A stretch of DNA of 64,000 nt from Luteolibacter sp. Y139 (GCF_038066715.1 NZ_JBBUKT010000018.1:26625-90624), one strand, 5' to 3'; positions 42,712 to 53,052 are shown, counted from the first letter of the stretch. The notes: generated by a model not told the origin, from the letters alone. Made by a program: numbers and translations.

Positions 42712-42886
42712 GTTTTGGACCCTGCATTGAGAGTGCCATTAACCATCCCGCGAGTAGGAGCTACAACCACGGGTTGTCCCTCAGCGCCGGCGCCCGTGGC
42801 GCTGCAATATGCAAAAGGGGCAGGCATACAGCAGCGGCGTTAAATCGGATGCGCCGACTACTTGGACGGATGACATTTGCAGCATA

Positions 42887-44638
42887 CTAGCCGGCCATTT
42901 CCCTGCGAGGTTCAGTTCCCGGTTGGCTGGTTGCCACTGATCCACCCATTCCCCTCCCAGTTTTCTTAATAAGCTCCCTTACACTTGTGATCCGCGGTCC
43001 ATACACAGGGTGCCGCACGAGATCCCCCAGCGGCAGTTCCATTCGATCACTCCATGTTCCCCGCCCGTAACTCCCCGGCAGGTTGAATCTCAGCGGCACC
43101 CCGAGCATGTCACTCACCATCAGAACCGCCAGTCGGGCCCTCGTCCCAAGAAGAGCCTCCTGAAGGACCCCCAACAATTTATCATCCAGCGAATCCGGCA
43201 AAACCGCCTCCAAACCCGCGAACTCGAGCAGCGCCCGCACATCTCCCGCCACTCGGCTCTCGGGCTCCGCCTGTGCCTGCTTATACAAAGACGCGAGGGG
43301 CGCATTGTCGTGATTCGCATAAGTTACCAAGCTCAGTTCCCGAAACTCCCCCGGCGAAATTATTGCTCCATCGGCGCTCCTGAGTAGCTGCGGAAAAGAA
43401 AGATTCGCCAACTTCAGGTCTTCCAGCGTCCGGCTCATGTACTCCGGCATCTCCCCCATGATTTCAGCCACCAGATCCATAGCGCCAGCTGCCTCGATGA
43501 TCTGTCCGATCAGTTCGCGCCCCTGAAGCTCATTCATCCCGGCCGCCGACGGCTCCTCATCAGGGCCGGGCACAAACCTTGGCAGTAGCCCTCCCGTCGT
43601 CTCCGCCGCCTGCTCCGCCGTTAGCGCTGAGAATTCCACATGACGCGCGCCGCCCGGCCACGGAAACATATACGCGCGGAAGTAGCCGCGCAGGTGGTCC
43701 AACCGGCACGCGTGGAAGAACTCACTTTCCCACGCGATCCTTCCCCGCAACCATGCAAACTCGCTCGATCGGTGGTTCTCCCACCGATATGCTGGCAGAC
43801 CCCAGTTCTGCCCCCACTGCTTCGCATCGTGCGTCGTGTCGAAGTGCGCCAAAGGCCTCGTCCCCACACTCCACGCCGTGTCAAAGAGCGCCGGATTCGC
43901 CCACACGTCCGCGCTGTTCAGCCCCACGCCGAACGACATCTCACCCATCACCCTCACTCCGCGCGCCTGCGCATGCTGCCGCACTGCTTTCCACTGCCGC
44001 CACCCAATCCATTGGATGAACGCGAATCCACTCCGCAATGCCTCCAGCCCCTCCCGCGCGGGATGTTGGAGAAGCCACCCCGCCGCACTCTCATAGGTAC
44101 GATGCTCCGGGCGCCACTCAGCCCATTCAGTGTTCCCCTCATATTCACGCACTAACAAACGGAACAGGGAATAGGCATCCAGCCAATCCTTCTGTGCCGC
44201 GCGGAATCTAGCGAACTCCTCTCGCGACTCCGGCGAACCCGCTTCGCTGAATTGGAAATACGCGTCCAACAAGATTTGCGTCTTGAGTGCATGCACCGCC
44301 TGCTGCCGAACATTTCCCCTCCGCAGTTGCACAAGCCAGGACTCGGGAGCGGCCTGTTCCAGCATAACCTCCGTCAACCCCGGCACCTCCACGGGCGACA
44401 GCGTCAGCAGAGCCGGCGACAGCGCCCGCGAGCTTATCGGATTGTAAGGACTGTGATCGCCGAAGGTCTCATGGATAGGGAGCACCTGCAGGACCGAAAA
44501 TCCCTGATCAGCTGCGAAATCAATCGCGTCCATCACCGCCGCGGTGTCGCCGATACCAAGATCATGGCTCCGCCTCAACGCATACACCGGAACTAATAAT
44601 CCCGCCCTCCGCCTATCCAACACAGTCTCATTCATCAC
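42887..44638 (-). CDS. malQ: 4-alpha-glucanotransferase
   Basis: 583 residues, GH77. Conserved segments: N-terminal YALRRSHDLGIGDTAAVMDA, substrate region LQVLPIHETFGDHSPYNPIS, the nucleophile motif CRLDHLRGYF (Asp about 314), the acid/base region VAEIMGEMPEY and the ANHDN transition-state Asp. It transfers alpha-1,4-glucan segments in glycogen/maltodextrin turnover. It is somewhat longer than the usual 500-residue enzyme. Partners glycogen synthase and a GH13 amylase lie further right. Confidence 0.95.
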   Translation of the reverse strand: MMNETVLDRRRAGLLVPVYALRRSHDLGIGDTAAVMDAIDFAADQGFSVLQVLPIHETFGDHSPYNPISSRALSPALLTLSPVEVPGLTEVMLEQAAPESWLVQLRRGNVRQQAVHALKTQILLDAYFQFSEAGSPESREEFARFRAAQKDWLDAYSLFRLLVREYEGNTEWAEWRPEHRTYESAAGWLLQHPAREGLEALRSGFAFIQWIGWRQWKAVRQHAQARGVRVMGEMSFGVGLNSADVWANPALFDTAWSVGTRPLAHFDTTHDAKQWGQNWGLPAYRWENHRSSEFAWLRGRIAWESEFFHACRLDHLRGYFRAYMFPWPGGARHVEFSALTAEQAAETTGGLLPRFVPGPDEEPSAAGMNELQGRELIGQIIEAAGAMDLVAEIMGEMPEYMSRTLEDLKLANLSFPQLLRSADGAIISPGEFRELSLVTYANHDNAPLASLYKQAQAEPESRVAGDVRALLEFAGLEAVLPDSLDDKLLGVLQEALLGTRARLAVLMVSDMLGVPLRFNLPGSYGRGTWSDRMELPLGDLVRHPVYGPRITSVRELIKKTGRGMGGSVATSQPGTEPRREMAG

Positions 44639-44706
44639 TTCAACTTATCGTGCAAAGTTCATCCTCACCTTTTCCGATCTTGAAGAAACAATTCGAATAC
44701 TCAGTC

Positions 44707-44958
44707 TCATTGCCGCACCCACACGACATTTTCCCCCATTTTCTCGGGCCTAAAACTCCAGCTCATCAGCGGCACCGCGACCGGCATCTGCTGCATGGGC
44801 TGTACCATCACTTGACCCGGTAGCACATAGGTATGGACATCCTCCTCGATCGCCCATTCCGGCACCTCTCGCGCCTCCACCCAGTCCCCCGGCTCACATT
44901 CCGCAGGACTGGGGCGATGTTTGGATGATTCAGAATGATGTTCCGCATTCATGGCCAA
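44707..44958 (-). CDS. Small hypothetical protein
   Basis: 83 residues: acidic N-terminal half with EPGDWVEAREVPEWAIEEDV, then Val/Met/Pro-rich strands (LPGQVMVQPMQQMPVAVPLM). A second ATG at codon 3 is possible. Family unknown. Confidence 0.55.
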   Translation of the reverse strand: MAMNAEHHSESSKHRPSPAECEPGDWVEAREVPEWAIEEDVHTYVLPGQVMVQPMQQMPVAVPLMSWSFRPEKMGENVVWVRQ

Positions 44959-45024
44959 AAAATCTATGACGGTTCCAATACACTACTGAAGCGCGCCCCT
45001 CAAGGGGCAGAGCACCTCTGATTC

Positions 45025-45306
45025 GGCGATGCCTGTCCGAACCTGTCGATGTTCGCCTCCTCATCCAGCGCGCTCTCGAGAATCATCATCACCTCATTGA
45101 AGCCCAGCGTCTCAGCAAAAGCCCTAGGCAGCGATTTATAAGTCCTTCACTTGAGCAGCGCCGATAAGAGCAACAGCCTTGATGGTTTTGTCGCGTCCTC
45201 AGCGATGGTTTTGGCATCTTCTTCAACCAATCCATTCATCGCATTGCAGGCCTTGCCCGTGGCTGATCTTCAGGATCGTGGCCGCCTGCTCCAAGCGCAT
45301 ACTTGG
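45025..45306 (-). pseudogene. Decayed YciE/DUF892 gene
   Basis: Blocks similar to the gene at 47022 appear in order but in different frames: RLEQAATILKI (compare [11 protein letters not shown]), AMNGLVEEDAKTI ([13 protein letters not shown]), VALIGAAQ (LALIGAAQ), then ETLGFNEVMMILESALDEEA ([20 protein letters not shown]). At least three indels and an internal stop break it. The 5' third is missing. It lies between malQ and the FAD/Rieske gene, 1.7 kb from its intact relative. Confidence 0.75.
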
Positions 45307-45432
45307 CCCGGTCGCCAGAAAGCGGCCACCGGAGTAATCCCCCCCGGGAAAGCGGGTCCAAGGACGAGAGCGCATTCGAACCCTCTAGTCCAGCGTCCAC
45401 ACCATATCGGCTTGCGCATAAATTCCTCCGCA

Positions 45433-45474
45433 TCAACCGCTCAACCGCTCAACCGCTCAACCGCTCAACCGCTC
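45433..45474. repeat. 8-bp tandem repeat at the end of the FAD/Rieske gene
   Basis: Five complete copies of TCAACCGC and part of a sixth. The stop codon of the oxidoreductase is inside the array, and the last codons (ERLSG) come from it. Because the unit is not a multiple of three, a change in copy number on the coding side would alter the C-terminus. Confidence 0.9.
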
Positions 45475-46965
45475 CAAGCTATCCTCCGCGGGACCCGCAA
45501 TGACCTTCCCCATGGCCTCGAACCGGGAGCCGTGACAGGGACAGTCCCACGTCGCCTCGGCAGGGTTCCAAGCCACAATGCATCCGAGGTGTGGGCACAC
45601 CGCGCTGCACCTGGTCAATTCGCCATTCTCAGAGCGATAGACCGCCAGGCGGTGACCACCGTGCTCCAGGACCTTTCCCTCACCGGGCGCGACTTTTTCG
45701 GGATCACCTTCTTCCACCTCCAGGCGGTCGGTGACCAGCCGCACCGGAAAATCCTTGTTCTCGCTCAGGAATGTGCCAAGTGCGGAAGCGGTCTTGCGGC
45801 CAGCCGAAAAGAGTTCCGAAAACGGGTTGGTAACACCTTTCAAGTGGTCCCGGAACATTAGGGCTGCGGCGGTTCCAAATGTCATCCCGTTCCCGGAGAA
45901 TCCGGTCGCGATGAACTGCTGGTCGGACGTTGGCCCGATGAAGGGAAGTCCATCCACAGTCTCGACAACCTGCCCCGACCATCTGTCTGCCAGGCGGGCA
46001 TCAGGAAACCACTTCAGAAGGCGTTCTTCGAGGCGCTGGAAACAGTGCCCCGTATCGTCTTCTTGTCCGGTCCGGTGATCTTCTCCCCCGAGGATGCAAT
46101 AGTCGGTCTCCTCCCCACGCTCGATACGCAGATAGAGGAAAGGATCACCGGTGTCCGACCAGATCATCGGCGCCAACGCTCCCTTTGGCATCCCCGCGCC
46201 CACCGCATACGTGGAGTAGAGGGCAAGCTTGGTCTGGAAAGAAGCTGCACCAAGCGTGCTTGCGTCCCCCTGCAGAGGGACGTGGGTGGCGATGAACACG
46301 TGCTTGAACGTGATCGTATGACTTCCCGCAGCAGCCTTTCCAGCTTCGTCGGGAAACTCCCCCAATTCCGTGTTTTCGAAAATGAGAGCGCCCGATTCCA
46401 CAGCCCGCTGAGCGAGGGCACGAAGATACTGCACCGGATGGAATTTCGCCTGCCCTTCGCAAAAGATGCCGGGCCGGCGGGTTACCGGACCCAGTTCGAT
46501 GAAGTGGGTGGGGAATCCTAGTTGGGTTGCCACCAGCGCTTCACTTCTCAATAGCGCCGATTCCTTCTTGAGGTCGGATCCCTCCGCGCAAACCAGATAG
46601 CCAGGCACGCGCTCAAAAGCGCAGTCGATCTCTTCCGACTCCACCGCCGTTGCGATGAACTCAATCGCATCCCGACCCGCCTCCCACGCCCGTCTGGCGG
46701 CGTCCCGGCTGAACGCGGAGACGATGTCAGACAATCGGGTGTCCGTCATGTAGGTCAGATGCGCTGTGGTATGGCCGGTCTCACGGCCCCCAATCAGGCC
46801 TCTTTCGACCAAGGCGACGGAATATCCTTCCTTCGCGATGAGGTAAGCTGCCGTAACACCCGCGATTCCGCCACCCGCGACCAGAACGTCCACCGTGATG
46901 TCCGATCCAAGTGGAGGGTAACCACTGGGTTGATGATCCTTTAACCAGAGCGGTTCCGTATTCAT
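45457..46965 (-). CDS. FAD-dependent oxidoreductase with C-terminal Rieske domain
   Basis: 502 residues. A Rossmann dinucleotide motif [17 protein letters not shown] (about 26-42) and the DAO fold lead to a C-terminal Rieske 2Fe-2S domain with CPHLGC and CPCHGS (about 451-480). The layout is that of the DAO-Rieske proteins related to YhfW. It moves electrons between an amine or other substrate and the iron-sulfur centre; the substrate is unknown. [14 protein letters not shown] is typical of this subgroup. Confidence 0.93.
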   Translation of the reverse strand: MNTEPLWLKDHQPSGYPPLGSDITVDVLVAGGGIAGVTAAYLIAKEGYSVALVERGLIGGRETGHTTAHLTYMTDTRLSDIVSAFSRDAARRAWEAGRDAIEFIATAVESEEIDCAFERVPGYLVCAEGSDLKKESALLRSEALVATQLGFPTHFIELGPVTRRPGIFCEGQAKFHPVQYLRALAQRAVESGALIFENTELGEFPDEAGKAAAGSHTITFKHVFIATHVPLQGDASTLGAASFQTKLALYSTYAVGAGMPKGALAPMIWSDTGDPFLYLRIERGEETDYCILGGEDHRTGQEDDTGHCFQRLEERLLKWFPDARLADRWSGQVVETVDGLPFIGPTSDQQFIATGFSGNGMTFGTAAALMFRDHLKGVTNPFSELFSAGRKTASALGTFLSENKDFPVRLVTDRLEVEEGDPEKVAPGEGKVLEHGGHRLAVYRSENGELTRCSAVCPHLGCIVAWNPAEATWDCPCHGSRFEAMGKVIAGPAEDSLERLSG

Positions 46966-47021
46966 TCGGTCAAGGTAGGGCGTTGAGAGAAAGCTCAGCT
47001 GGTCGTTGATACGCTCCGCAA

Positions 47022-47525
47022 TTACTCTTCAACTTCCTCTTGCGCGGAGGCCACGATCTGCTCGGCCAACCCGGTTAAGAGCTGGTCGGTATTTCCCTCC
47101 TCGTCGAGGGTCGTCTGAAGGATCTCAACCACGTCGGCGAGGCCGAGGGCCTCCGCGAGCGCCCGTACTGTTCCGTAGCCGGAGATCTCGTAATGTTCGA
47201 CCTTCTGGGCGGCTCCGATCAGGGCAAGGTCCTTGATGTTGCCGTCCCCGTCCTCCTCGATGGTTTCGGAGCCTTCCTCCACAAGACCCTTCATCGCCTT
47301 GCAAACCTTTCCCTTGGGTGTGATCTCCAGGAGTTCGGCCACCTGCTCCAAACGCTGGACGTGAACCTTGGTTTCCTCAAGGTGGGTGGTAAACGCTTCC
47401 TGGAGTTCGGGGTTGGTCGCAGCCTTTGCCATCTTCGGCAGCGCTTTCACGAGCTGGTTCTCGGCACTGTAGAGATCCTTGATTTCGTGGGCGAGCAGGA
47501 CTTCGAGTGTATTGAGTTTGGGCAT
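47022..47525 (-). CDS. YciE/DUF892 ferritin-like protein, copy 2
   Basis: 167 residues from [20 protein letters not shown], the standard opening of DUF892/YciE proteins. Later helices keep the ferritin-like Glu/His pattern: [17 protein letters not shown], then [29 protein letters not shown] and [17 protein letters not shown]. It is a full-length, probably functional stress-response protein. The upstream open frame is not used. Intact relative at 42208, decayed relative at 45025. Confidence 0.93.
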   Translation of the reverse strand: MPKLNTLEVLLAHEIKDLYSAENQLVKALPKMAKAATNPELQEAFTTHLEETKVHVQRLEQVAELLEITPKGKVCKAMKGLVEEGSETIEEDGDGNIKDLALIGAAQKVEHYEISGYGTVRALAEALGLADVVEILQTTLDEEGNTDQLLTGLAEQIVASAQEEVEE

Positions 47526-47767
47526 GGCTTGTTTTCGTGTTTCGACGCGTCGCACCGCAGGAGTCATGCCTGTCAGCGAAAGCCCGTCCGGGCCGAGTAT
47601 GCCTGCCACGCAACCTCTTCAAGCCTTTGCGAAATGCGAGATGCGTATGCAAGGTGCAGCGGGTCGCAAGGCCTATTTGCCGGTTCGATGTTCTCGGTCC
47701 ATCGACGCACCAAGCCGCGGAAGAAGAGGGTCTGAACAGGCATCCTTCCTGCGAACAGCGCACCACC

Positions 47768-48379
47768 ATGACCCGACGTTTTCTTCTCAAGTCCGGAGGC
47801 TTCACCGCGGTGGGTCTCGCGCTGTCCCTACCCGCTTCTGCCAAAGATGACGGCAAGCCCGGAAAGCTGGATGCCAACGCTTTCACTAAGGCCAACGAGC
47901 AAGCGGGGGCGAAGTTGAAAGCCCTGCAGTCCGACGCGAGCTCGTTGTCCAAAGGCGACAAGTCCCTCGTCGACGAAATTGCGTTCGGCGGAATGATGCA
48001 GCTGCAGGCAAGCGAACTCGCGCTCGATAAGTCGAAGTCAGCCGATGTGAAGATGATTGCAAAGGCGGAGACAGAGGAGCAGAAGGGCCTGGCCTCCAAG
48101 CTCGAGGAGTTCGCGAAGAAGAAGGGTGTAAAGCTCCCCACCGAGTTGAATGACAAAGGCCGCAAGCTTCTGGCGGATCTTAAGGCTTCGGGGGATGGGT
48201 TCGACCGTGCCTATCTCGAAGGCAGCGGGGTGAATGGCCACAAGGAGCTCAGGAAGACGATGTCGACCGTGCGTGACAAGGCGGCGGACCCGATGCTCAA
48301 GGCGCTGGCGGAGATTGCCCTTCCGCTCATCGAGATTCATCTGACCGTGTCTGAGGACGAGGTAGAAACGCTCGCCTGA
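47768..48379 (+). CDS. DUF4142 exported protein
   Basis: 203 residues from the ATG at 47768. A twin-arginine-like start (MTRRFLLKSGGFTAVGLALS) is followed by a signal cleavage near ASA (about 26). The mature part matches DUF4142: KSLVDEIAFGGMMQLQASEL, LALDKSKSADVKMIAKAE, then LPTELNDKGRKLL and FDRAYLEGS. DUF4142 proteins are periplasmic, helical and of uncertain function, often near stress genes. Its stop is two bases before the SDR start, indicating an operon. Confidence 0.9.
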   Translation: MTRRFLLKSGGFTAVGLALSLPASAKDDGKPGKLDANAFTKANEQAGAKLKALQSDASSLSKGDKSLVDEIAFGGMMQLQASELALDKSKSADVKMIAKAETEEQKGLASKLEEFAKKKGVKLPTELNDKGRKLLADLKASGDGFDRAYLEGSGVNGHKELRKTMSTVRDKAADPMLKALAEIALPLIEIHLTVSEDEVETLA

Positions 48380-48381
48380 AT

Positions 48382-49170
48382 ATGGACTTTTCGTTGGATG
48401 GCAAGGTTGCGGTGGTAACGGGCGGTGGGTCGGGCATTGGCCGGGCCGCCGCTTCCACGCTGGCCGAACTGGGAGCCAAACTGGCGATCATCGGGAGGAC
48501 AGCAGAAGAACTCGAAGCCACGCTGGCACAACTCGGGGGCGAGGCAAACGGCCATCTGGCGGTGGCAGCGGATGTCAGTAGTGAGTTTGAGATGGGCAAC
48601 GCCTACGCGACCGTGGCCAAGCACTTTGGACGTCTGGACATCGTGGTTGCCAACGCCGGGATCAACGGGGTTTGGGCTCCGCTTGACCAGCTCAAGGTTT
48701 CCGAATGGGACCAAACATTGGCGGTCAACCTGCGTGGTACTTTTCTCACCGTTAAGCTCGCCCTCCCGCTACTTCGTTTGCAGGGGGGCTCGGTGATCGT
48801 GGTTTCCTCCATCAACGGGACCCGGGTGTTCAGTAATTCAGGGGCGACCGCTTATTCCTGCTCCAAGGCGGCACAAGTAGCGTTCACGAAGATGACCGCC
48901 CTGGAACTGGCGAAGGATCGCATCCGGGTAAACGTCGTGTGCCCCGGAGCGATTCGGACGAATATCGACGACTCGACGGAACGGCGGGCTTTGGAAGGAA
49001 TTCACCTTCCGGTCGAGTTCCCGGAAGGCGATGTTCCACTGACCGACGGCGAGCCGGGCACGGCTGACGAGGTTGCGCAGTTGATTGCGTTCCTGGCCTC
49101 CGGAGCATCCTCACACATTACCGGCACCGAAATCTTCATCGAAGGAGGCCAGTCGCTATTGCAGGGGTGA
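48382..49170 (+). CDS. Short-chain dehydrogenase/reductase
   Basis: 262 residues, classical SDR: cofactor motif TGGGSGIGRA (about 12-21), NAG in VVANAGINGV, catalytic Ser in VVSSINGT (about 143) and YSCSKAA (Tyr-x3-Lys). The NADP/NAD preference is not clear. It belongs to the FabG-like/glucose dehydrogenase group by general layout; the substrate is unknown. Probably cotranscribed with the DUF4142 gene. Confidence 0.95.
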   Translation: MDFSLDGKVAVVTGGGSGIGRAAASTLAELGAKLAIIGRTAEELEATLAQLGGEANGHLAVAADVSSEFEMGNAYATVAKHFGRLDIVVANAGINGVWAPLDQLKVSEWDQTLAVNLRGTFLTVKLALPLLRLQGGSVIVVSSINGTRVFSNSGATAYSCSKAAQVAFTKMTALELAKDRIRVNVVCPGAIRTNIDDSTERRALEGIHLPVEFPEGDVPLTDGEPGTADEVAQLIAFLASGASSHITGTEIFIEGGQSLLQG

Positions 49171-49228
49171 AGCGCGCAGACCTCGCAATCGCTTGATCAC
49201 CACATCACACCCTTCAAATATTGCCGCT

Positions 49229-49708
49229 ATGAACAAAGAGCTCTATCGTTACCTCAATGACCACCTTGCGGGTTCAGCAGGGGCTATCGGAATCATCGAG
49301 AAGCTCGCCGATACTGCTGACGACCCCGAAGAGGCCGCCTTCTTTCGGGAACTTGGTGAGAAGGTCGAAACCGACCGGACGATCTTGAAGGACTTGATCG
49401 GAAAGTTGGGCGAATCCTCGAGTTCGCTATTGGAAGCCGCAGGAGTGGCGACGGGTGCTGCAAGCCGTATTAAACTCGCGTGGGAAGGTCTCGAACCTGG
49501 CCATCTTGGACGCTTCGAAGCCTTGGAGCTTCTCGCCCTCGGCATACAAGGCAAACGGCTGCTATGGCTTGCCCTCGCTGAGATCGCTCCATTGATTCCG
49601 GCGTGGACTGCCAACTTCGCCGAATTGGAACTTGATGCGATCGCGCAGCGAGACTCTGTCGAGGAACGACGTGTGGAAGCCGCCCGGGACGCCCTATCGC
49701 CGTCGTAA
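49229..49708 (+). CDS. Helical protein of unknown function, possibly ferritin-like
   Basis: 159 residues from MNKELYRYLNDHLAGSAGAI, almost entirely helical: IEKLADTADDPEEAAFFREL, then LSKLG-type loops, FEALELLALGIQGKRLLWLA and ELELDAIAQRDSVEERR. The pattern resembles rubrerythrin/ferritin-like four-helix bundles but the metal ligands are not obvious. It follows the SDR gene by about 60 bp. Confidence 0.65.
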   Translation: MNKELYRYLNDHLAGSAGAIGIIEKLADTADDPEEAAFFRELGEKVETDRTILKDLIGKLGESSSSLLEAAGVATGAASRIKLAWEGLEPGHLGRFEALELLALGIQGKRLLWLALAEIAPLIPAWTANFAELELDAIAQRDSVEERRVEAARDALSPS

Positions 49709-49873
49709 TCAACCAGATGGGTTGGCTGAGGTCGGATTTACGCGGATCAGGTGGGTGGAGTGTGGGATTCCCGCGCGCCGTCAATCTCTTCCAGTAGCTC
49801 CTCAGGACTCACCTCTCTCTCATCAGCTCCGCCAGCTCCTCGTCATCTCCGAGGTTGATACCTTGCTCCATGG

Positions 49874-50218
49874 CTAGCTTCGAACGATACGAATTAAACG
49901 TGTTGTTTCTCGTTCTTCAAACAGACTGATATGGAGCGTGAGATTGGCACGCACCTCGGAAAGCTCCTGCATTCTCCGCTGCGACAGCAGGACAGAGGTC
50001 GTGATGAAGATCGAGTTGATGGAGAACAGAAGCGTAAGGCTGTCCACGTCCAAGTGCAGACCCGCGATTTGAACGACGTTCGTCGCGAGTAGAAAACCCA
50101 TCGCGAAAACAAAGAAGTGCATATACACCGAGCCAATCGTTCCGAACATTCCCGCAGCGCGGCCGATCGCCCGCTCATGAAATGATGCATTGCCCGCCGA
50201 ATCACGGTGTCGCTTCAA
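49874..50218 (-). CDS. DUF1003-like small membrane protein
   Basis: 114 residues: a short polar start, two membrane segments (about 33-52, YMHFFVFAMGFLLATNVVQI, and 58-78) and a C-terminal amphipathic part with TSVLLSQRRMQELSEVRANL and FEERETTRLIRI. The two-helix plus helical-tail layout resembles DUF1003 or the low-affinity iron permease type, but it is shorter; it may be a remnant or a separate family. Confidence 0.55.
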   Translation of the reverse strand: MKRHRDSAGNASFHERAIGRAAGMFGTIGSVYMHFFVFAMGFLLATNVVQIAGLHLDVDSLTLLFSINSIFITTSVLLSQRRMQELSEVRANLTLHISLFEERETTRLIRIVRS

Positions 50219-50561
50219 CAGTTCGACGATTTGGCTTGCCCGTTATGTGAACACCACCGACTTCGATCTCCTCCTGTCGGCACGAGAAGGAATCTATCTT
50301 GAGGACTTCCGGATGTTGGAGCGGGAGAAATTGATGCTCGGAGGCACTATCGTTACTCAAACGGGACGAGGCGTTGCAACCGCCGCATGGCAGTAGCAGA
50401 TGCATCGCGCATCGTGTGTAGGGAAATTTGCAAACTCTTTTGCCCTACTTCCCATCGGTTGCCTCGCGCATGGACTGATACCCAACACTCCAAGATTCAA
50501 GTGCTCCGGCATCCCGCTAGCTAACAGGATGAGGTGGCCTCCATTGGCCGCATTGGACGAC

Positions 50562-52085
50562 ATGAGTGGACACGCGGCTTCCCCTTTAACGGCATCTTCC
50601 GAATCCAAGACAATCCCTGCGGCCCCCAATAGGAGAAAGCGGCGTTTAAAAGTGCTGGTAGTCACGCCGGAACTGAATGGTAGCACGGCGTTGTCGAAAG
50701 GTGGACGGATCGCGCCGCAGGTTAAAGCGGGAGGGCTGGCCGATATGGCAACTTTCCTCGTGGACGAGTTGAGTCGCGAGGTGGACGTCCATGTGGCTTT
50801 GCCCGACTTCCGGCGTCTCGCGCCTATCGATGGGCGGAAAACATCGCACCGGCTCCATCTTTGCAAAGGGTCCGAGTTCACGCGACGAGGTAGGGTTTAT
50901 GCCGACGAGCGGGCGAGCGAGCTACGCGCCGCATTGGCTTTCCAACGGGAGATCGTTCACAACGTCATCCCAAGGGTCAGGCCCGACATAATCCACTGCA
51001 ATGACTGGATGACAGCCCTTGTCCCCGCCGCCGCGAGAATGATGGGGATTCCAAGCCTGTTTTCACTCCACGGACTGCGCAATGAATGGTGCACGTTGGC
51101 CGAGGTTGAGGACCGGGGACTTGATCTCGAACCGTGCTGGCAAAATCTGTTTTTCAGCCACTATCCGAAGGAATACTACGAACGTAACAGGGGCACGTCC
51201 CTCAATTTCCTGGCCACTGCGGTTCACGCCTCCGATTACGTGAACACTGTCAGCGAGGGGTTCCTGAAAGAACTTGTGGCCGGCCAGGTCGGCACGCCGG
51301 AGATCTCCGGAGTGCTCCGGCAAAAGCTTGAGTCGGGTCGGGCCTCGGGGATCCTCAATGCACCGTGCGCCTCCTATTCGCCAGTTACAGATCCTGCCCT
51401 GCCGGTGACATACGATGCCGCCGGCCACCGGGCCGGAAAACGGGAGAACAAATTGGCCCTGCAACAAGCCACAGGGCTGGAACTGGATCCTGAGGCGCCT
51501 GTGTTCTTCTGGCCATCACGTCTCGACCCTCATCAGAAAGGTTGCCAAATCCTCGCAGAGATTCTCTATCGGGTGGTCAGCGATTACTGGGGCCTTGGCG
51601 CTCAATTTGTATTTGTAGCGGACGGGCCCTTCTACAGGCACTTTCGTCACATCGCCGAATTCCACGGGCTGGAGCACCGGATTGCGGTGACACCTTTCAA
51701 AGAAGGATTGTCCCGTCTCGGGTATGCAGGTTCGGATTTCTGCCTGATGCCTTCCTCCTTCGAACCTTGTGGATTGGCGCAGATGATCGCACTGCGTTAT
51801 GGCAGTCTTCCCATCGTTCATCGCACGGGGGGGCTTGCCGATACCGTTCGCCATATCCATGGCACCTCCCATGTCGGGAACGGGTTCGTTTTCGAGCATC
51901 ATGACACCAAGGGGCTCCGTTGGGCAATCGACGAGGCAATCCGATTCTTCCTTTTGCCCGAGCACCAGCGTGCCCGCGATGTGTCTCGAGTGATGCGCGA
52001 AAACACATTTTCTTCGGGACCGACCGTGCAGAAGTACCTTGAGATCTACCAAACGCTCTGCCCACGTGCCGGCGACGTCAGGTAA
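50562..52085 (+). CDS. glgA: Glycogen/starch synthase (GT5)
   Basis: 507 residues from the ATG at 50562; an ATG at 50529 is the alternative, and the frame is open to 50400. The GT5 domain begins LKVLVVTPELNGS and carries the ADP-glucose loop QVKAGGLADMATFLVDEL. IIHCNDWMTALVP, ALRYGSLPIVHRTGGL and DTVRHIHG match the synthase C-terminal half. It elongates alpha-1,4-glucan from ADP-glucose. Its last eight bases overlap the convergent diacylglycerol-kinase gene. Some loops differ from E. coli GlgA, so the exact acceptor is uncertain. Confidence 0.9.
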   Translation: MSGHAASPLTASSESKTIPAAPNRRKRRLKVLVVTPELNGSTALSKGGRIAPQVKAGGLADMATFLVDELSREVDVHVALPDFRRLAPIDGRKTSHRLHLCKGSEFTRRGRVYADERASELRAALAFQREIVHNVIPRVRPDIIHCNDWMTALVPAAARMMGIPSLFSLHGLRNEWCTLAEVEDRGLDLEPCWQNLFFSHYPKEYYERNRGTSLNFLATAVHASDYVNTVSEGFLKELVAGQVGTPEISGVLRQKLESGRASGILNAPCASYSPVTDPALPVTYDAAGHRAGKRENKLALQQATGLELDPEAPVFFWPSRLDPHQKGCQILAEILYRVVSDYWGLGAQFVFVADGPFYRHFRHIAEFHGLEHRIAVTPFKEGLSRLGYAGSDFCLMPSSFEPCGLAQMIALRYGSLPIVHRTGGLADTVRHIHGTSHVGNGFVFEHHDTKGLRWAIDEAIRFFLLPEHQRARDVSRVMRENTFSSGPTVQKYLEIYQTLCPRAGDVR

Positions 52086-53052
52086 CGCCCGGGCAATGTG
52101 GGGGTAGCATCTCGGGTTCGTTGCTGGAATTGGCCGGACGAAGAATGCGGATGGGTGTCTCCGACCGCCGAATTAGCAACTGCGGAAGAGATCCTGTCGA
52201 TCCCTCCATGCCTTCATCATCCACATGCCACACCGGGCCGAGTTCTCCGGAAAGAATCACGGGCCCTCGGATAGAAAGGCGAATCGCTGGAAAAGGTCGG
52301 CAATGGTTTGCTCCTAGCTCCTCAAAGTATTGCACAAGCTCGTCCCTCCGACATTCAGGCACCAGCACCAGTTCGGTCACGTCCGGCTCGAGGCTGATAG
52401 GGGTCCCCATCTCAATGCCACGCCCGATGCGCGGGAGATTCATTGCTTCCGCCATGAGAAACTTGCCGTCAATCGCCGCGTCTCGGGCGTCCACTACGAG
52501 GCGGAAGGAGTCTAATCGTGCTGCCAGCCAGGCAAGCGAACAATCATCCCGATCTTTACCCTGGGAGCCATGCGCTATAAGATCGATTCGATTGGGATGG
52601 ATGTTGGCCATCCGGATAAACTCGGCGAACACGCCGACCCCTGCGCCCTCAAAAAAGCAATCCACCGTTCCTCCCGTCACAAGGGTGTGAAAATGAAAGG
52701 AGTCGAGATCCGCAGAACTGATCGAATCCAAGACGTCACTCAGACTTCCATTCCATCCCACACTGCGCGCGATGTTATTGGCCGTCCCGAGAGGCAATAA
52801 AAGCGCGGGGAATTGAGCGGCGGCACTTGCCATCCGCGCCAGGCTTTTGAAGACTTTCCGCACGGTCCCATCGCCGCCTGCAATGGCGACTACCCGTCCT
52901 GCCAGACCGCTTTCCAACTCAGCCTCCCATCGTGGGTCATCGCTCGGACAGTAGCCAACCCGATGTCCTCTGCTTTCCAGCATTCGCACGAGTTCCTCGC
53001 CACTCGGATTTGCACTACCCGCATCGGGGTTGTGAACCAACAGCACATCCAT
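52078..53052 (-). CDS. Diacylglycerol kinase-family lipid kinase
   Basis: 324 residues. N-terminal catalytic fold with VLLVHNPDAGSA, the nucleotide motif VAIAGGDGTVRKV (about 55-67) and LLPLGTANNIARS (about 86-98). The C-terminal beta domain has RGPVILSGELGPVWHVDDEG, as in YegS/DgkB-type enzymes. It phosphorylates a lipid such as diacylglycerol or a sphingoid base. It converges on glgA. Confidence 0.92.
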   Translation of the reverse strand: MDVLLVHNPDAGSANPSGEELVRMLESRGHRVGYCPSDDPRWEAELESGLAGRVVAIAGGDGTVRKVFKSLARMASAAAQFPALLLPLGTANNIARSVGWNGSLSDVLDSISSADLDSFHFHTLVTGGTVDCFFEGAGVGVFAEFIRMANIHPNRIDLIAHGSQGKDRDDCSLAWLAARLDSFRLVVDARDAAIDGKFLMAEAMNLPRIGRGIEMGTPISLEPDVTELVLVPECRRDELVQYFEELGANHCRPFPAIRLSIRGPVILSGELGPVWHVDDEGMEGSTGSLPQLLIRRSETPIRILRPANSSNEPEMLPPHCPGVT

